Assembly (NCBI GenBank): GCA_037447655.1 | Contig: JBBHKE010002878.1 | Location: 1-26,131 of the forward strand | Length of the DNA: 26,131 nucleotides | From: Zygnema cylindricum | Taxonomy: Eukaryota; Streptophyta; Zygnematophyceae; Zygnematales; Zygnemataceae | Direction of reading: 5' to 3' | Translations under genes and position numbers: made by a program | In this document: positions 1-9,228 of the stretch, one piece after another | Layout of the letters: every line of letters starts with the position of its first letter | Numbering within the stretch: the first letter of the stretch is position 1 | Notes under the pieces: generated by a model | Database searches by the model: none | What the model saw: only the letters and a program-made list of their open reading frames with translations | Told to the model about the DNA's origin: nothing

Positions 1-52
<52 letters not shown>

Positions 53-80
53 TGTATATATATATATATATATATACATT
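1..80. repeat. (TA)n microsatellite
   Basis: Almost uninterrupted TA dinucleotides at the extreme left edge, broken once by a short TGTTTG stretch near 49-55. Short tyrosine/isoleucine-rich open frames across it are artefacts of the repeat. The right edge of the window also ends in a TA-rich run. Confidence 0.95.
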
Positions 81-284
81 TATTTTTTATTTTTTTTCCC
101 AACAAAAGCCAAAAACGTTTTTGGCTTGTATCAAACATCTGTAGTTTTTTTGGACGAAAGAACCAAGTTTTTTTGGTTTGTTTTTTATTTTTTCAAAGCT
201 TACCGGAAGTTGGCAGTTAAACAGCCTTCGTCCCTCTCTCGCGACAAACTTTGAAGGAAGTTTCTGATTGCCATTGAAAAAAGA

Positions 285-1320
285 CAGAAAACGGTATAAA
301 AAAACGATATGATAAAAGTAAAAAACGGCCTAAAAAAGCAGTCTATAAAAAATAGGAATGCAGAAAGGGTCTGAAAAACGGTCTGAAAAAACGATTAAAA
401 AGACGACCTAAAAACGGCCTGAATACGGACTAAAACGGCCAAAAAACGGTCTGGAAAATGGTTGGAAAACGGTCAGAAAAAAAGGTTTGAGAAAAGGTTT
501 CAAAAAACGATCTTTAAAAACGGTCTAAAAACGATATGAAAAAACGGCCTATAAAAAATAATCTGGATAATACAATGTACAAACGGTCTAAAAAAAGGAT
601 CTGAAAAAACGGTCTTAAAAAACGCTCTGAAAAAAACGACTAAAAAAGACAACCTTGAAAATCTGAAAAAACAGTCTAAAAAACAGTATTAAAAACGGAC
701 TGAAAAAAAAGGATCTCACAATTGGTCTAAAACGGTTTAAAATAGGACTGAAAAACTGACAAAAAAAAAAAAAACAGTCTGAAAAAAACAGAGCGAAAAA
801 AACGGACTGAAAAACACAGTATGAAAAAAACGGACTGAAAAAACGGTAAAAAATATCTATAAACGGTTAAAAAATGGACAGAAAAACCGGACTGAAAAAC
901 GGTATGAAAAAAAATGTCTAGGAAACGGTCTGGAAAACAGTCTGAAAAAAAACAGACTGAAAAACGGTATAAAAATGGATTACAAACGGAAAGAAAAAAC
1001 GGACTGGAAAAAGGAAAAAGGGTCTGGAAAAACGGTCTAGAAACTATTTAAAAATGGTCTGTAAAAACGGATTGAGAATGGTTTAAAAAACTGACTGAAA
1101 AACGGTATGGAAAACGGACTAAAAAGGGGTCTACAAACGGTTTAAAAATAGTTTGAAAATTAAAAAACGATCTGAAAAAACGGTCTAAACAAACTGTATG
1201 AAAACGATTTTTAAACAGATGAAAAAACGGACTGAAAAGCTGACTGTAAAAACGGTCTAGAAAATGGTCTGGAAAATCGGACTGAAAAAAAGGAGATTAC
1301 AAAAACGGGAATTGATAATG
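285..1320. repeat. Degenerate AAAAACGGTCT minisatellite, about 1 kb
   Basis: More than a kilobase is built from variants of a short unit of roughly 12-16 bases: an A-run, then CGG, then TCTG, ACTG or TATG (for example CGGTCTGAAAAA, CGGACTGAAAAA, CGGTATGAAAAA). Units vary in length and are point-mutated, so this is an old, diverged tandem array. The plus strand is strongly purine-rich throughout. No gene is seen in it. Confidence 0.85.
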
Positions 1321-1599
1321 ACAGTGACTGTTTTGGTTGCGGACAGTCACTTACGTCATTTTGTCAAAAAACGTTCGTTTGAAGTACACACAGGTACAAA
1401 TAAAGCATCGTTGAGTACAAATTTGACGGTCAATCAGTTGAACAACTTTGACTTTGAAAATATTTTTCAACCGCTTAAAATTATGCCTCGTTTGCGAACG
1501 TCGACCGTCATATTAAATTTAGCAATTCACACGGCCAGCGAACGTTTACGGTAACAAAACTGCGGCAACCACATGTAAATAAAAAGTGTTGCATACCAT
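1321..1599. other. Unassigned stretch with a short open frame
   Basis: A plus-strand open frame runs from the minisatellite to 1554 (96 codons from 1264, or 78 from the ATG at 1318). The predicted peptide matches no family I recognise. The segment starting near 1337 (GTTGC, then GACAGTCACTT) resembles 2050-2065, just outside the inverted-repeat unit at 1600-2049, so it may be part of a repeat. I do not call a gene. Confidence 0.3.
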
Positions 1600-2049
1600 A
1601 GTTCAAAAGTAGGCGTTTTTTGGTAGGCATTTTGTAGGCCGCCTTTAGCGTAAGTTTTGTTACGGGCTTTCCGTGTGATCTTCTTAAATCGCTACTTTCA
1701 TCGAAGACCGTCCGATCGTCCGAATCTGACGATAGTCCTATCGTAAGTTGTGTTATGGGCTTTTCATGTGATCTTCTTAGATCGTTACTTTCATCAACGA
1801 CCGTCAGATCTCTAAATCTGACGGTTTAAATAAAAAGTAGCTCAAAACTCAACGAAAAAGATTTTTTTGTCCGATTTTTTTTTCAAATTTCGACATGACG
1901 TTTAATTCTCTATCGATCCATGTGCAACTCAACCCAGTTACTATTTTATTTCATTTTGCGGCCAATACAATATGGGTCTTAAGGCCATATTGTATGTTTT
2001 GCATACAATAGGCATATTGTATGGGCATACGGTCACCTACTTTTGAACT
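1600..2049. mobile_element. Inverted-repeat-bounded unit of about 450 bp
   Basis: AGTTCAAAAGTAGG at 1600-1613 is matched by its exact reverse complement at 2036-2049. This suggests a small non-autonomous DNA element. No clear target-site duplication is seen. Inside are a 93-bp tandem duplication and, at about 1963-2026, two A/T-rich hairpins, one with an 11-bp perfect stem (ATACAATATGG and its complement). The family is not identified. Confidence 0.45.
1649..1835. repeat. 93-bp tandem duplication
   Basis: Two adjacent copies start near 1649 and 1742. They share CGTAAGTT, GTGATCTTCTTA and GCTACTTTCATC-type blocks with scattered substitutions, and both end in an AATCTGACG block. It lies inside the 1600-2049 unit. 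Confidence 0.75.
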
Positions 2050-2394
2050 GTTGCAGACAGTCACTTTTTGTCGTTATGTGAGCTCCACGGTGAGAGGCTG
2101 AGAGCACTTAGCCGCAAAATTGAAATTTAATGGTCTAAGCGTTACATTGAACTTAGACGCAAAGTGAAACGAAACCTCTTGAAACTGAAGTCTCGTACGG
2201 AAATATTGTCGGTTCGTCGTACACATAAAATATTTCCGCGGACGAAAAATCGCGTCACGCTTCGCGAACCAACATTTCTTCGAAATCGACAAGCGTGCGA
2301 TTCGTACAATTGAAAACCGCTCGGCGCTCGCACCAAACCGAACCGACACAAAATTACAGTATCGAATGAAACAACACATAACTGAGGTATGAGG
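2050..2394. other. Unassigned, overlapping open frames on both strands
   Basis: A minus-strand frame of 110 codons (2074-2406) is open, and plus-strand translation over 2110-2310 gives a basic, interrupted peptide. Neither matches a family I recognise and no splice structure supports them. The right boundary is the start of the hAT-type terminus at 2395. Confidence 0.25.
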
Positions 2395-2699
2395 CAGAGG
2401 TCGCAAAAGTCAAAATTTTACATAACCGAAACCGACCGTTTTTTTTTTCAAAATCTGAGGAACCGACGCCCGACCGGGTTATGTCACGCTCCAAAATCGT
2501 TAACCGTTAACCGACCGGCGTTTACGAAAATAAAAATTAACCGAATCTCGATTTCTCGCGACTAACCGTGCCCGCCCATAACCGAAAAATTACAAAATTA
2601 ACCAATGTACAACGTATGAAAGCCAATAATTACGATTTGTCGCGTTCCCTAAGACTTTGTACATAGATACAGTTTGATTTAGTACGAAGTACGGTATGT

Positions 2700-2785
2700 G
2701 GACAGAACGGATACCGCGCATTTGTTTCGATAGCGAAACAAATACCGCGCATTTGTTTCGATAGCGAAACGAATACCGCGTGTCG
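2700..2785. repeat. 36-bp tandem duplication with a hairpin in each copy
   Basis: ATACCGCGCATTTGTTTCG occurs twice, 36 bp apart, and is followed each time by ATAGCGAAAC. The unit contains a 9-bp stem (TTTGTTTCG and CGAAACAAA) with a 4-base loop. It lies in the 3' half of the hAT interval. Short minus-strand open frames across it have no recognisable product. Confidence 0.75.
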
Positions 2786-3059
2786 AATTTCAACTGCTAG
2801 GATTATAGCCGGCTTTGATCGGACGGCCGCGATAGGCGCCGCGATCACGGAAATGTACTTTTGGCGTTTTACGGTCTTTGCCACGTCAAATGACACGTGG
2901 CGTAATAACATTGGATTATGGGAATTCCGGAGATTACAAGAACTAATCCTGATTTGACACGTGTCGACATTTTGGCCATGTCGTACAATGGCCGTACAGA
3001 AAGTACACCGGCACCTGTATTTTTTTGTACGATACACTAATTTGATTGGTGCCGTACTT

Positions 3060-3503
3060 CAGTAGATAGAGTTTTAAAGAGGGAATAGGACTTAGAAATT
3101 TTTTGGGTAGGCAGCTGCCTCTCCCAGAGAGCACTTTGTATAAATGGCAAACTTTGGCCAGCCATATCTATCAATTTACTTGACCATTTTCAGTGATTCT
3201 TTTTGCTGCGGATTCAGGGGAGTCCATGCTACACAGGGTTGTTCTCGGTCAAAGTTTTTGTCTTCCAGGGTGGCTGCATTTATAAGGGAAAGTCAAAGTG
3301 GGTGAATGTGTCCAAATCTCATATTCTAACTTTGCATTCTGTGGTGGAACTGAGCACATAGAAAGTGTTATTTCACAGGGGTGAATCTATATTGGGATTG
3401 TGACTGTGAAGGGGTCAGTCATTTGGGTTTATATTAACTTGGATTTGGCACTATCTAGATTAGCTTCTTTTGGATCTGCATACTCTGAGGGCCGATGGAG
3501 GTC
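3060..3503. other. Unassigned sequence downstream of the broken transposase
   Basis: This segment sits where the C-terminal hAT dimerisation region would be expected, between the last transposase-like codons (about 3504) and the left arm. I find no hATC-like peptide in the minus frames. The sequence looks less A/T- and repeat-biased than its surroundings. It may be foreign DNA replacing the transposase 3' end, or transposase sequence decayed past recognition. Confidence 0.3.
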
Positions 3504-5310
3504 TCAGAGTTTCATACCGAAATCAATGTCATCACCGAGGTCGTTTGCGAGTTCTCGAAGTTTGATCCTTGCGCTTTCAATTTCGATTTTTGATACCCCA
3601 ATTAATTCAAGCTTGTGTTTTTGTCGGAGATCTAAGAGAGCCGTGACAAAATGATACTCATGAAAGCCCCACTTTGGTAGTGCAAATTTCAAAAAAAGTT
3701 GTTTCAATTTTTGCAGGTTTAGGGAAAGGGTGGGGCATTCTTTTTCACCGTCATCGTAAGATGTTTTTCTTATCTTTCTATGGTTATGGAGAGACGATAG
3801 TTCAAACAATACCAAATGTAAAGTTGGTTTTTTTTAGTTTTTCCAATTTTAGGGTCGCTTCTTGGAACCTTAACAAAAATCGTATAAGTTCGGTAATGTG
3901 GGTCTTATCGATACAAGCAAAATGTATCAATTTATTTTTTGCTTGAGTGATAGGTCCTATCTCATTGAATGCATCGTGAATACTCTTAAGCATTCGGGGC
4001 AAAGAATTCCACCGCGTTACGTTTTCTTGTTTTAAAGTGTTTTTCAAAAGATTTTGTAAATTACTCTGTTTGAAAAACGTGACCAATGATTTACACGCGT
4101 CAATTATATCAAGAAAATCAGGAACTTCCACATCGTATTTGCCTTTTTTAGAAGTTCCGCTCTTATTCAATATCGTTGTCACAATTGTTGCAATTTTATA
4201 GTCCGCGCAAGGTATCTAAGTAAGCATACTCGGTAGACCTTCATTTGCACACATGTTAGAGCCATTATCAGTCACGACAACGTAACGATAAAAAATTGAC
4301 ATTTCAAAATTTGTCAAACAATTTTTGAAAGTCGTTAAAACATTTTTTGTGGTGTGTTTTTCCTCCAAAAATGATTGACTTGAAGCGTCCGTGCATGTAG
4401 TTCAAATTCTTTGCCAATAATATGAGTGCTAACTGACATTAATGAGCTTCTTTTTATTTTCTCGGTCCAGAGATCGGTCGTGAATGCGACAAAAATATTG
4501 TTATCAATATTTTCCCCAAGTTTTGGGATGATCAAACTACGAATATCTTTCGCAGAAAATATAATGTAGTTTTTTACAATATTGAAAGACGGGAGTAGTT
4601 GGTCGATGTCAACACTTTTGTTGGACGAAACACCAACATCAAACAATGCTTGACAAAATGCTTGAAAACCTGGGGAAAAAAACAAAAAAAACAATAAGAA
4701 AATATCATACAATTACTAACCATGATTAATAAGGAAGGTTTTTAACGAAATGATTTTTTTTTTATGGAAAGACAAATAAAAAACAATATTATGACAAACT
4801 AAGCTCAAATTTATAAATTTATGAACAAAACAAGTTATAACGACATTTACACTCAAGCCATATTAAATAGAATTTAAAATAAATCATACATGAACCGTTG
4901 ACTATCGAAAATGGTCGAAGGTCCTCACAACACATCAACGCCACCATTTTCGCAAAAAAAAATCGGTCACTCGTTTTCGCCTCCGTTTTTTAAAGAAACT
5001 TACGAAAAAGTCCTTTTGAATTATCCAAGTCGGCCGAATCTAAAAATGTGTGAGTATGTGTTGTTGAAGTACCGTTTGCTGACTTGTATTGATAAACTAT
5101 GAAACATGTATTACAAGCCACAAAACCTGCCCCCTTTACCATGTATTTGTTTGATGTTCCAACTTCATAGACATGCGCAATTTTTTTCCAACAATTTGAA
5201 ATGGCCCTGCTTTCTTTCACTAGGTAATACTGAGCAATTTCACCATTTTTTGATTTTTGAAGTTCGTTTTGGATTGTAGTTTTAAGGGAAGCGAGGATGT
5301 TTTTCTCCAT
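3504..5310 (-). pseudogene. hAT family transposase, frameshifted and C-terminally truncated
   Basis: Read right to left. Exon a (5004-5310) starts at ATG 5310 and has a BED-finger-like segment with CNTC followed by GTSTTHTHT. A likely intron occupies 4670-5003 (GTAAGT donor, CCCCAG acceptor, phase 1), and exon b starts at 4669. Exon b carries FTTDLWTEK, the usual hAT context of the first catalytic Asp. The region 4183-4340, outside the long frames, still encodes VVVTDNGSNM, the second catalytic Asp motif. Next come a PDFLDIIDACKSLVTFF block and VTRWNSL, both typical of hAT proteins. Frames change near 4360, 4190 and 3805, and the C-terminal dimerisation domain with the catalytic Glu is not recognisable. 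A copy with these breaks should not make active transposase. The family assignment is secure; the hobo-like subgroup is a guess. Confidence 0.85.
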
Positions 5311-5589
5311 TTTAGTGTATGACTAAGTTTTGTTTAAAATTGTGGTCGAGTTTCTCTAACTTAAATAGCAATTCAATTTATCGATTTATTGTTTGACACA
5401 TGTGAGTACGCCAATAATTAAAACTAGTCGTGGGAAATTGACCTAATAGTTTGATTTTCACTGATTTATTAACCAGTTATTACTACATATCCTATGACAT
5501 TTACATAATATTATGATATATCAGTATGTAAATAAGGGAACGTTGTTCGCCCCTCTGCGAAACCTCATATAGGCGGTAGGCAGTGTGTC

Positions 5590-6133
5590 TGTCTTCGATC
5601 TTTTCCGTCCGTCCGCAGTACGGATAGCCGTACGGCTGACACAATGTAACGTTGTCGTGCGACCGTTCGTAGTACGGACCACCGTACCGCTGGCACAATA
5701 TAACGGTGCCGCCCGTACCGTCGTACGGATGGCGTAATCTTACATTGCCAGTTGTCGGTGTGCAGACCAGCGTACGGCTGGCATACTCTAACATTGCCAA
5801 CCGTCGGTATGTAGAGCGCTGTACGGTTGGCGAAACCTAACATTGCCACCCGTCAGTGTGTAGACCGCCGTACGGTTGGCATAATCTAACGTTGCCAACC
5901 GTCGATGTGCAGACCGTCGTACGGTTGGCGTAACCTAACATTGCCAGATGTCGGTGTGCAAACCGCCGTACGGGTGGCGTAATCTAACATTGCCAACCGT
6001 CGGTGTGCAGACCGTCGTACGGATGGCGTATTTTAACGTTGCCGTGCGTCGTTGTGCAGATCGCTGTACGGATGGGCTAATGTAACATTGTCGTGGGTCG
6101 CTGTGCAGATCGCTGTACGGATGGCGTAATGTC
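5590..6133. repeat. 49-bp minisatellite with a hairpin in each monomer
   Basis: About ten diverged copies of a 49-bp unit. Conserved copies begin near 5789, 5838, 5887 and 5936, exactly 49 bases apart. Each unit contains GCCAACCGT and, 18 bases later, ACGGTTGGC, a 9-bp perfect stem in the best copies. Leftmost copies (before about 5740) are more diverged. The array stops where F1 copy a begins, and one further partial unit (GTTGCCGTGCGTCCG) lies just right of that element at 6652. Open frames across the array on the minus strand are artefacts. Confidence 0.9.
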
Positions 6134-6649
6134 TTATTAATTTGGGTTCTTGAAATTTTGATTTATTTTCTTAAATATGATACATGATTTTATTTTTTCC
6201 TTTACTTTAATTAAGGTACCGTATAAAATAGGGTAAAGAACGAAAGTACTATAAAATCTAAATATTGTGGTGTACGGTCTATGTCAAATTGTACATAAAT
6301 GTACCTTTTCAACTAAAATTTTTACAAAAAATCAATTAAAGCAAACGCGCACGCATAGGAACGTGCGCTCAAAAAACGGGATTATTCTGACACGTAAATT
6401 AGTCTGTCAAGTACGGATATTTAATTTCACAACGGCGTATGATTTCTAATATTTTGTACGGATACATATATTAATGTATATAATCGTACGACGAATAATC
6501 CATTTTTGCTGTTCCCAAATTAGCATAATGCCGAAATTAGAATACATTATTACAAATTAGAAAAAAAAAACAAATTCTTATTTAGCATCAATTACGTTAA
6601 ATTTTCTTTAACACTATTTAAACTTTGACACTAATAACAATTCGCGGTG
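6134..6649 (-). mobile_element. F1 miniature element, copy a
   Basis: This is the reverse-complement relative of F1 copy d (24335-24875), recognisable over nearly its whole length. Shared blocks include TTAATTAAGGTACCGTA, the GCGCACG hairpin at about 6345-6370, and the terminal block ending CGCGGTG at 6649. The left inverted end is missing about its first 30 bases. Minisatellite sequence lies on both sides, so the element inserted into the 49-bp array. The right flank starts TA. Confidence 0.8.
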
Positions 6650-6769
6650 TAGCGTTGCCGTGCGTCCGTAGTACGGGCATGATAAACTAGACATGATACA
6701 TGCCTGTGTAATGGGCGTTGATTTACTAGTTTCTGGAAACAAGGTATAAAATGCGTAATTAGCATTTTG

Positions 6770-7490
6770 CAATAATGTATGACGTATGAATAAGCCAATA
6801 ATTACGATTTGTCACGTTTTTAAGATTTGTGAAATGAATAGTGTACTACAATTGCTATTAGCGTAGAAGTTTCTTTAGTGTATATGAATAATTACCGTAG
6901 TTTACGCTAATTAAGAATTTGAAAATTTTGAAAAACAACATACATTCAAATTGTTTAATAATTCTTATTTGGGTCTTTGAAAAAAAAAAATGTCGGTCGC
7001 AAACATGCTTACACTAATATAGGTATTTGCACAAAATCTGACAAATGGTACACAAATCGTACGTTCACACAGTGGAAACGTAGTTGTTGGCCGAATATGT
7101 GCGAACGTGATATTTTACAGCCCGCTTTTATCCCCTTTTGAGAGCGCATATTCTCATACGTGCGCGGTTACTAAAACTCATTAAATATAATTTTTCACTT
7201 AAAAATGTATAATTTTGTAAGGTTGATACGTACCATACACCACACTATTTAAACGACAACGTACTTTCGTTTTGTGAGGTACTTGGAACATAACCCTAAA
7301 AGGCGTACAGAGAAAAATAGAATAAGCTACGCTATTGGAGAGAAAAAAAAAAGCGGGACGAAATTAGCGTACACTACGCTAATAGCGATTGGCGGTGTAC
7401 CGTGTCAGATTTGCGACGCTTTGTCGCGTTCCCTAAGATTTGCGAAACGAATAGCATACTACAATACCGTGTCAGATTTGCGACGCTAAT
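6770..7490. repeat. 67-bp tandem repeat split by F1 copy b
   Basis: A unit starting CCGTGTCAGATTTGCGACGC occurs at about 7400 and again at about 7467 (period 67). The sequence between them (TTGTCGCGTTCCCTAAG, GATTTGCGAAACGAATAG) has a relative at 6805-6850, left of the F1 element, and another near 2636-2660 (AATTACGATTTGTCGCGTTC). One repeat copy was therefore interrupted by F1 copy b. Confidence 0.7.
6849..7397 (+). mobile_element. F1 miniature element, copy b (subfamily variant)
   Basis: The ends are inverted relatives: TTGCTATTAGCGTAG near 6852 and CTACGCTAATAGCGATTGGC near 7375-7394. The left end lacks its first bases (CACCGCCAA expected). The interior shares the family GCGCA/TGCGCG hairpin (about 7142-7168) and the CACTATTTAAACGA block with other copies. 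It lies inside a tandem repeat whose neighbouring copy shows the uninterrupted site, consistent with insertion at TA. There is no coding capacity. Confidence 0.75.
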
Positions 7491-7756
7491 CATGATATCA
7501 CGTACTTCCACGATACTAAAGAGTACAAAGTACAAGAATGTTGGATTATAGGGACAGTACAATTTTTTTATTTTTTTTGGTTTTTTGGTTGACCGACCGT
7601 AACCGACCGTTTTTTTTCCTGATGAATCAACCGACCGTAACCGCCCGACCCCCAAAATTTGGCAACCGAATCCGTTCCGGATCGGCGCGGGCGGTCGGTT
7701 AACGGTCAGTCGCGGTTTCGGTTGACCGTTTGCGACCTCTGTTCTAGGTACATGGA

Positions 7757-7836
7757 TTGGATATATCGATTATCGGATACCTAAAATTCGATATATATAT
7801 TTAATATTGGCAATTGGTCTTCGATACCCAACACTA
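7757..7836 (-). mobile_element. F2 miniature element, end fragment
   Basis: About 80 bases match, in reverse complement, the left end of the F2 elements at 23118 and 23369: CCCAACACTA terminus, GGTCTTCGATACCC, then TTCGATATATAT and CGATTATCGGATACC. The rest of the element is absent. It begins a few bases beyond the hAT right arm (7741) and ends against F1 copy c. Confidence 0.75.
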
Positions 7837-8241
7837 TTAAATAGTATGGTGTACTGTCAGTGTCAGACCGTACAAAAATGTACCTTTCGAATTGGAAAAG
7901 TACAGAAAATGATTTAACATAAGCGCACAAGCATGTGAATGTGCGCTCTAAAAAGGGGATGAAATCGGGCTGTCAAAAATCACGTTTGCACATATTCGTC
8001 CGACAACCGCGTGGTCGACCGTGTGAACGTACGATTTGTGAACGATTTGTAAGATTTGTACGTGTACCTATATTAGTGTAAACGTATTAATGGCGAGTAT
8101 TTTTTTTTAGAAAACCCCAAATTAGAGTTAGTAAAAAAGTAGAGTAAATGTTTTTTATTTTTTTTAATTCCCAATTAGCGTTAATAACACTAATGTTTAT
8201 TTACGCTATTTATTTTTTGACGCTAATAGCGAGTCGCGGTG
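7837..8241 (-). mobile_element. F1 miniature element, copy c, left-truncated
   Basis: The right end (8216-8241) carries the family inverted end, GACGCTAATAGCGAGTCGCGGTG, followed by TA. The interior has the conserved hairpin (GCGCAC at 7920, GTGCGCTC at 7941) and relatives of the TTCGTCCGACA and TACCTATATTAGTGTAAA blocks of copy b. The other half-end is missing and the element starts internally, next to an F2 terminus. Confidence 0.75.
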
Positions 8242-8250
8242 TACTGTACT

Positions 8251-9228
8251 GAGGGTACTTTCGCATGTGATAAAGTCACAGTTAGTTTTTATCGCTTTCC
8301 TCCATAACTTAGAAAAAACGAGAAAATCCGCCGTCGTACAAACAAAATGAAATTACCATCGTACAAGTTGCGTTACATTAAAACTTTATATGCACTGGAG
8401 TTTGTTGTCTAGCGCACTGCAGTTTGTCGTATAGCGCGTTTAGACCCACTTTCGCGTCCTTCTAGCTCATCTTCAAACTTTATATAATATCACCTCGAGA
8501 GGTGGTTTTAAATAAAGTTCCATGAGGTGAGTGAATAGGCAGATGTTGTCGCATGTGTCGGAAGTTTTTGACAATTTTTGTGCGCGGAGTACCAAAAAAA
8601 TTCCCAATGCACGTTTCCAGCCTGTGCGTGATTTTTTTCCGTGCGCTTTTTTCCGTACAAGGTCCGTGGTATAGGGTCCGTGGAGGCGGTCTTGACCAAC
8701 GGACGCCGTTTCACAAAAGCGAAGTATGTGAAAGCTCCTCTCTCTCTCGCCCCCTCTCACTACCGCGTCTATCTCACAATTCTTGCAATGATAGAAGTCA
8801 ATAACGACATCAAATGAAAGATCTTTAAAAAACAATTTCTTTTTACTATCTTTGGGCGTATTTTGATATCAAGTAGAGTGAGAAAAGTCTAAAAAACAAA
8901 TTCGGGAAACCATGGCGGAAAGTTTTATAATTTGTGACGTCGACGCTGTCATAATTTGAGCATGACATCAAAATGTCACAAACCCTAAAGATCTACAATG
9001 TCACAAGTACCTAGACGTCTACAACCGTCACTATTTTGTAAACATCATCAATTGTTGCGAGTTTTGCAGTCGTCTACCACCGTCACAAATTACACCCACA
9101 TCTACATCCGTCACAATCTAAAGAAACGATTTCATTTCTTTACATAGGAATGCTTTGTTAGTACGGAGAATCTTCGCTAAAAACAAAGTTACAAGACTAA
9201 AGTTTCGGTTACATGCGAAAGTACCCTG
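8251..9228. mobile_element. Unit with 17-bp perfect inverted ends, about 980 bp
   Basis: AGGGTACTTTCGCATGT (8252-8268) and its exact reverse complement (9211-9227) bound the unit. One base further out, the left has G and the right implies C, so the original end may have been CAGGG, as in some hAT or CACTA elements. No 8- or 9-base target duplication is apparent. Inside are a 22-bp tandem duplication (8392-8435), a CACCTCGAGAGGTG near-palindrome (8492-8505), and four copies of a TCTACA/CCGTCAC motif. No transposase-like frame is seen, so it is probably non-autonomous. Confidence 0.6.
8991..9115. repeat. Four spaced TCTACANCCGTCAC motifs
   Basis: Related motifs occur at 8992-9004 (TCTACAATGTCAC), 9018-9031 (TCTACAACCGTCAC), 9073-9086 (TCTACCACCGTCAC) and 9101-9114 (TCTACATCCGTCAC). 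They are subterminal to the right inverted end of the 8251-9228 unit and all point the same way, an arrangement that resembles transposase-binding subterminal repeats. Confidence 0.6.

Larger units (their letters stand above)
2395..7741 (-). mobile_element. hAT-type transposon, decayed and carrying later insertions
   Basis: CAGAGGTCGCAAA at 2395-2407 is matched by its reverse complement at 7729-7741. Similarity continues inward as GTCAA and then ACCGAAACCG/GACCG-rich sequence on both arms (to about 2590 and from about 7570). CAGRG-type ends are typical of hAT elements, and the interval contains a hAT transposase remnant whose 5' end faces the right arm, so the parts agree. The flanking 8-mers (2387-2394 and 7742-7749) do not match convincingly, so the target duplication is lost or one end is not original. 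Between transposase and right end lie a 49-bp minisatellite and two F1 miniature elements, which enlarge the unit. Confidence 0.6.

Noticed and set aside
5501-5849. Minus-strand open frames of 94-99 codons
   Set aside because: They run through the 49-bp minisatellite, whose unit length leaves the frame open for a few copies; no known domain.
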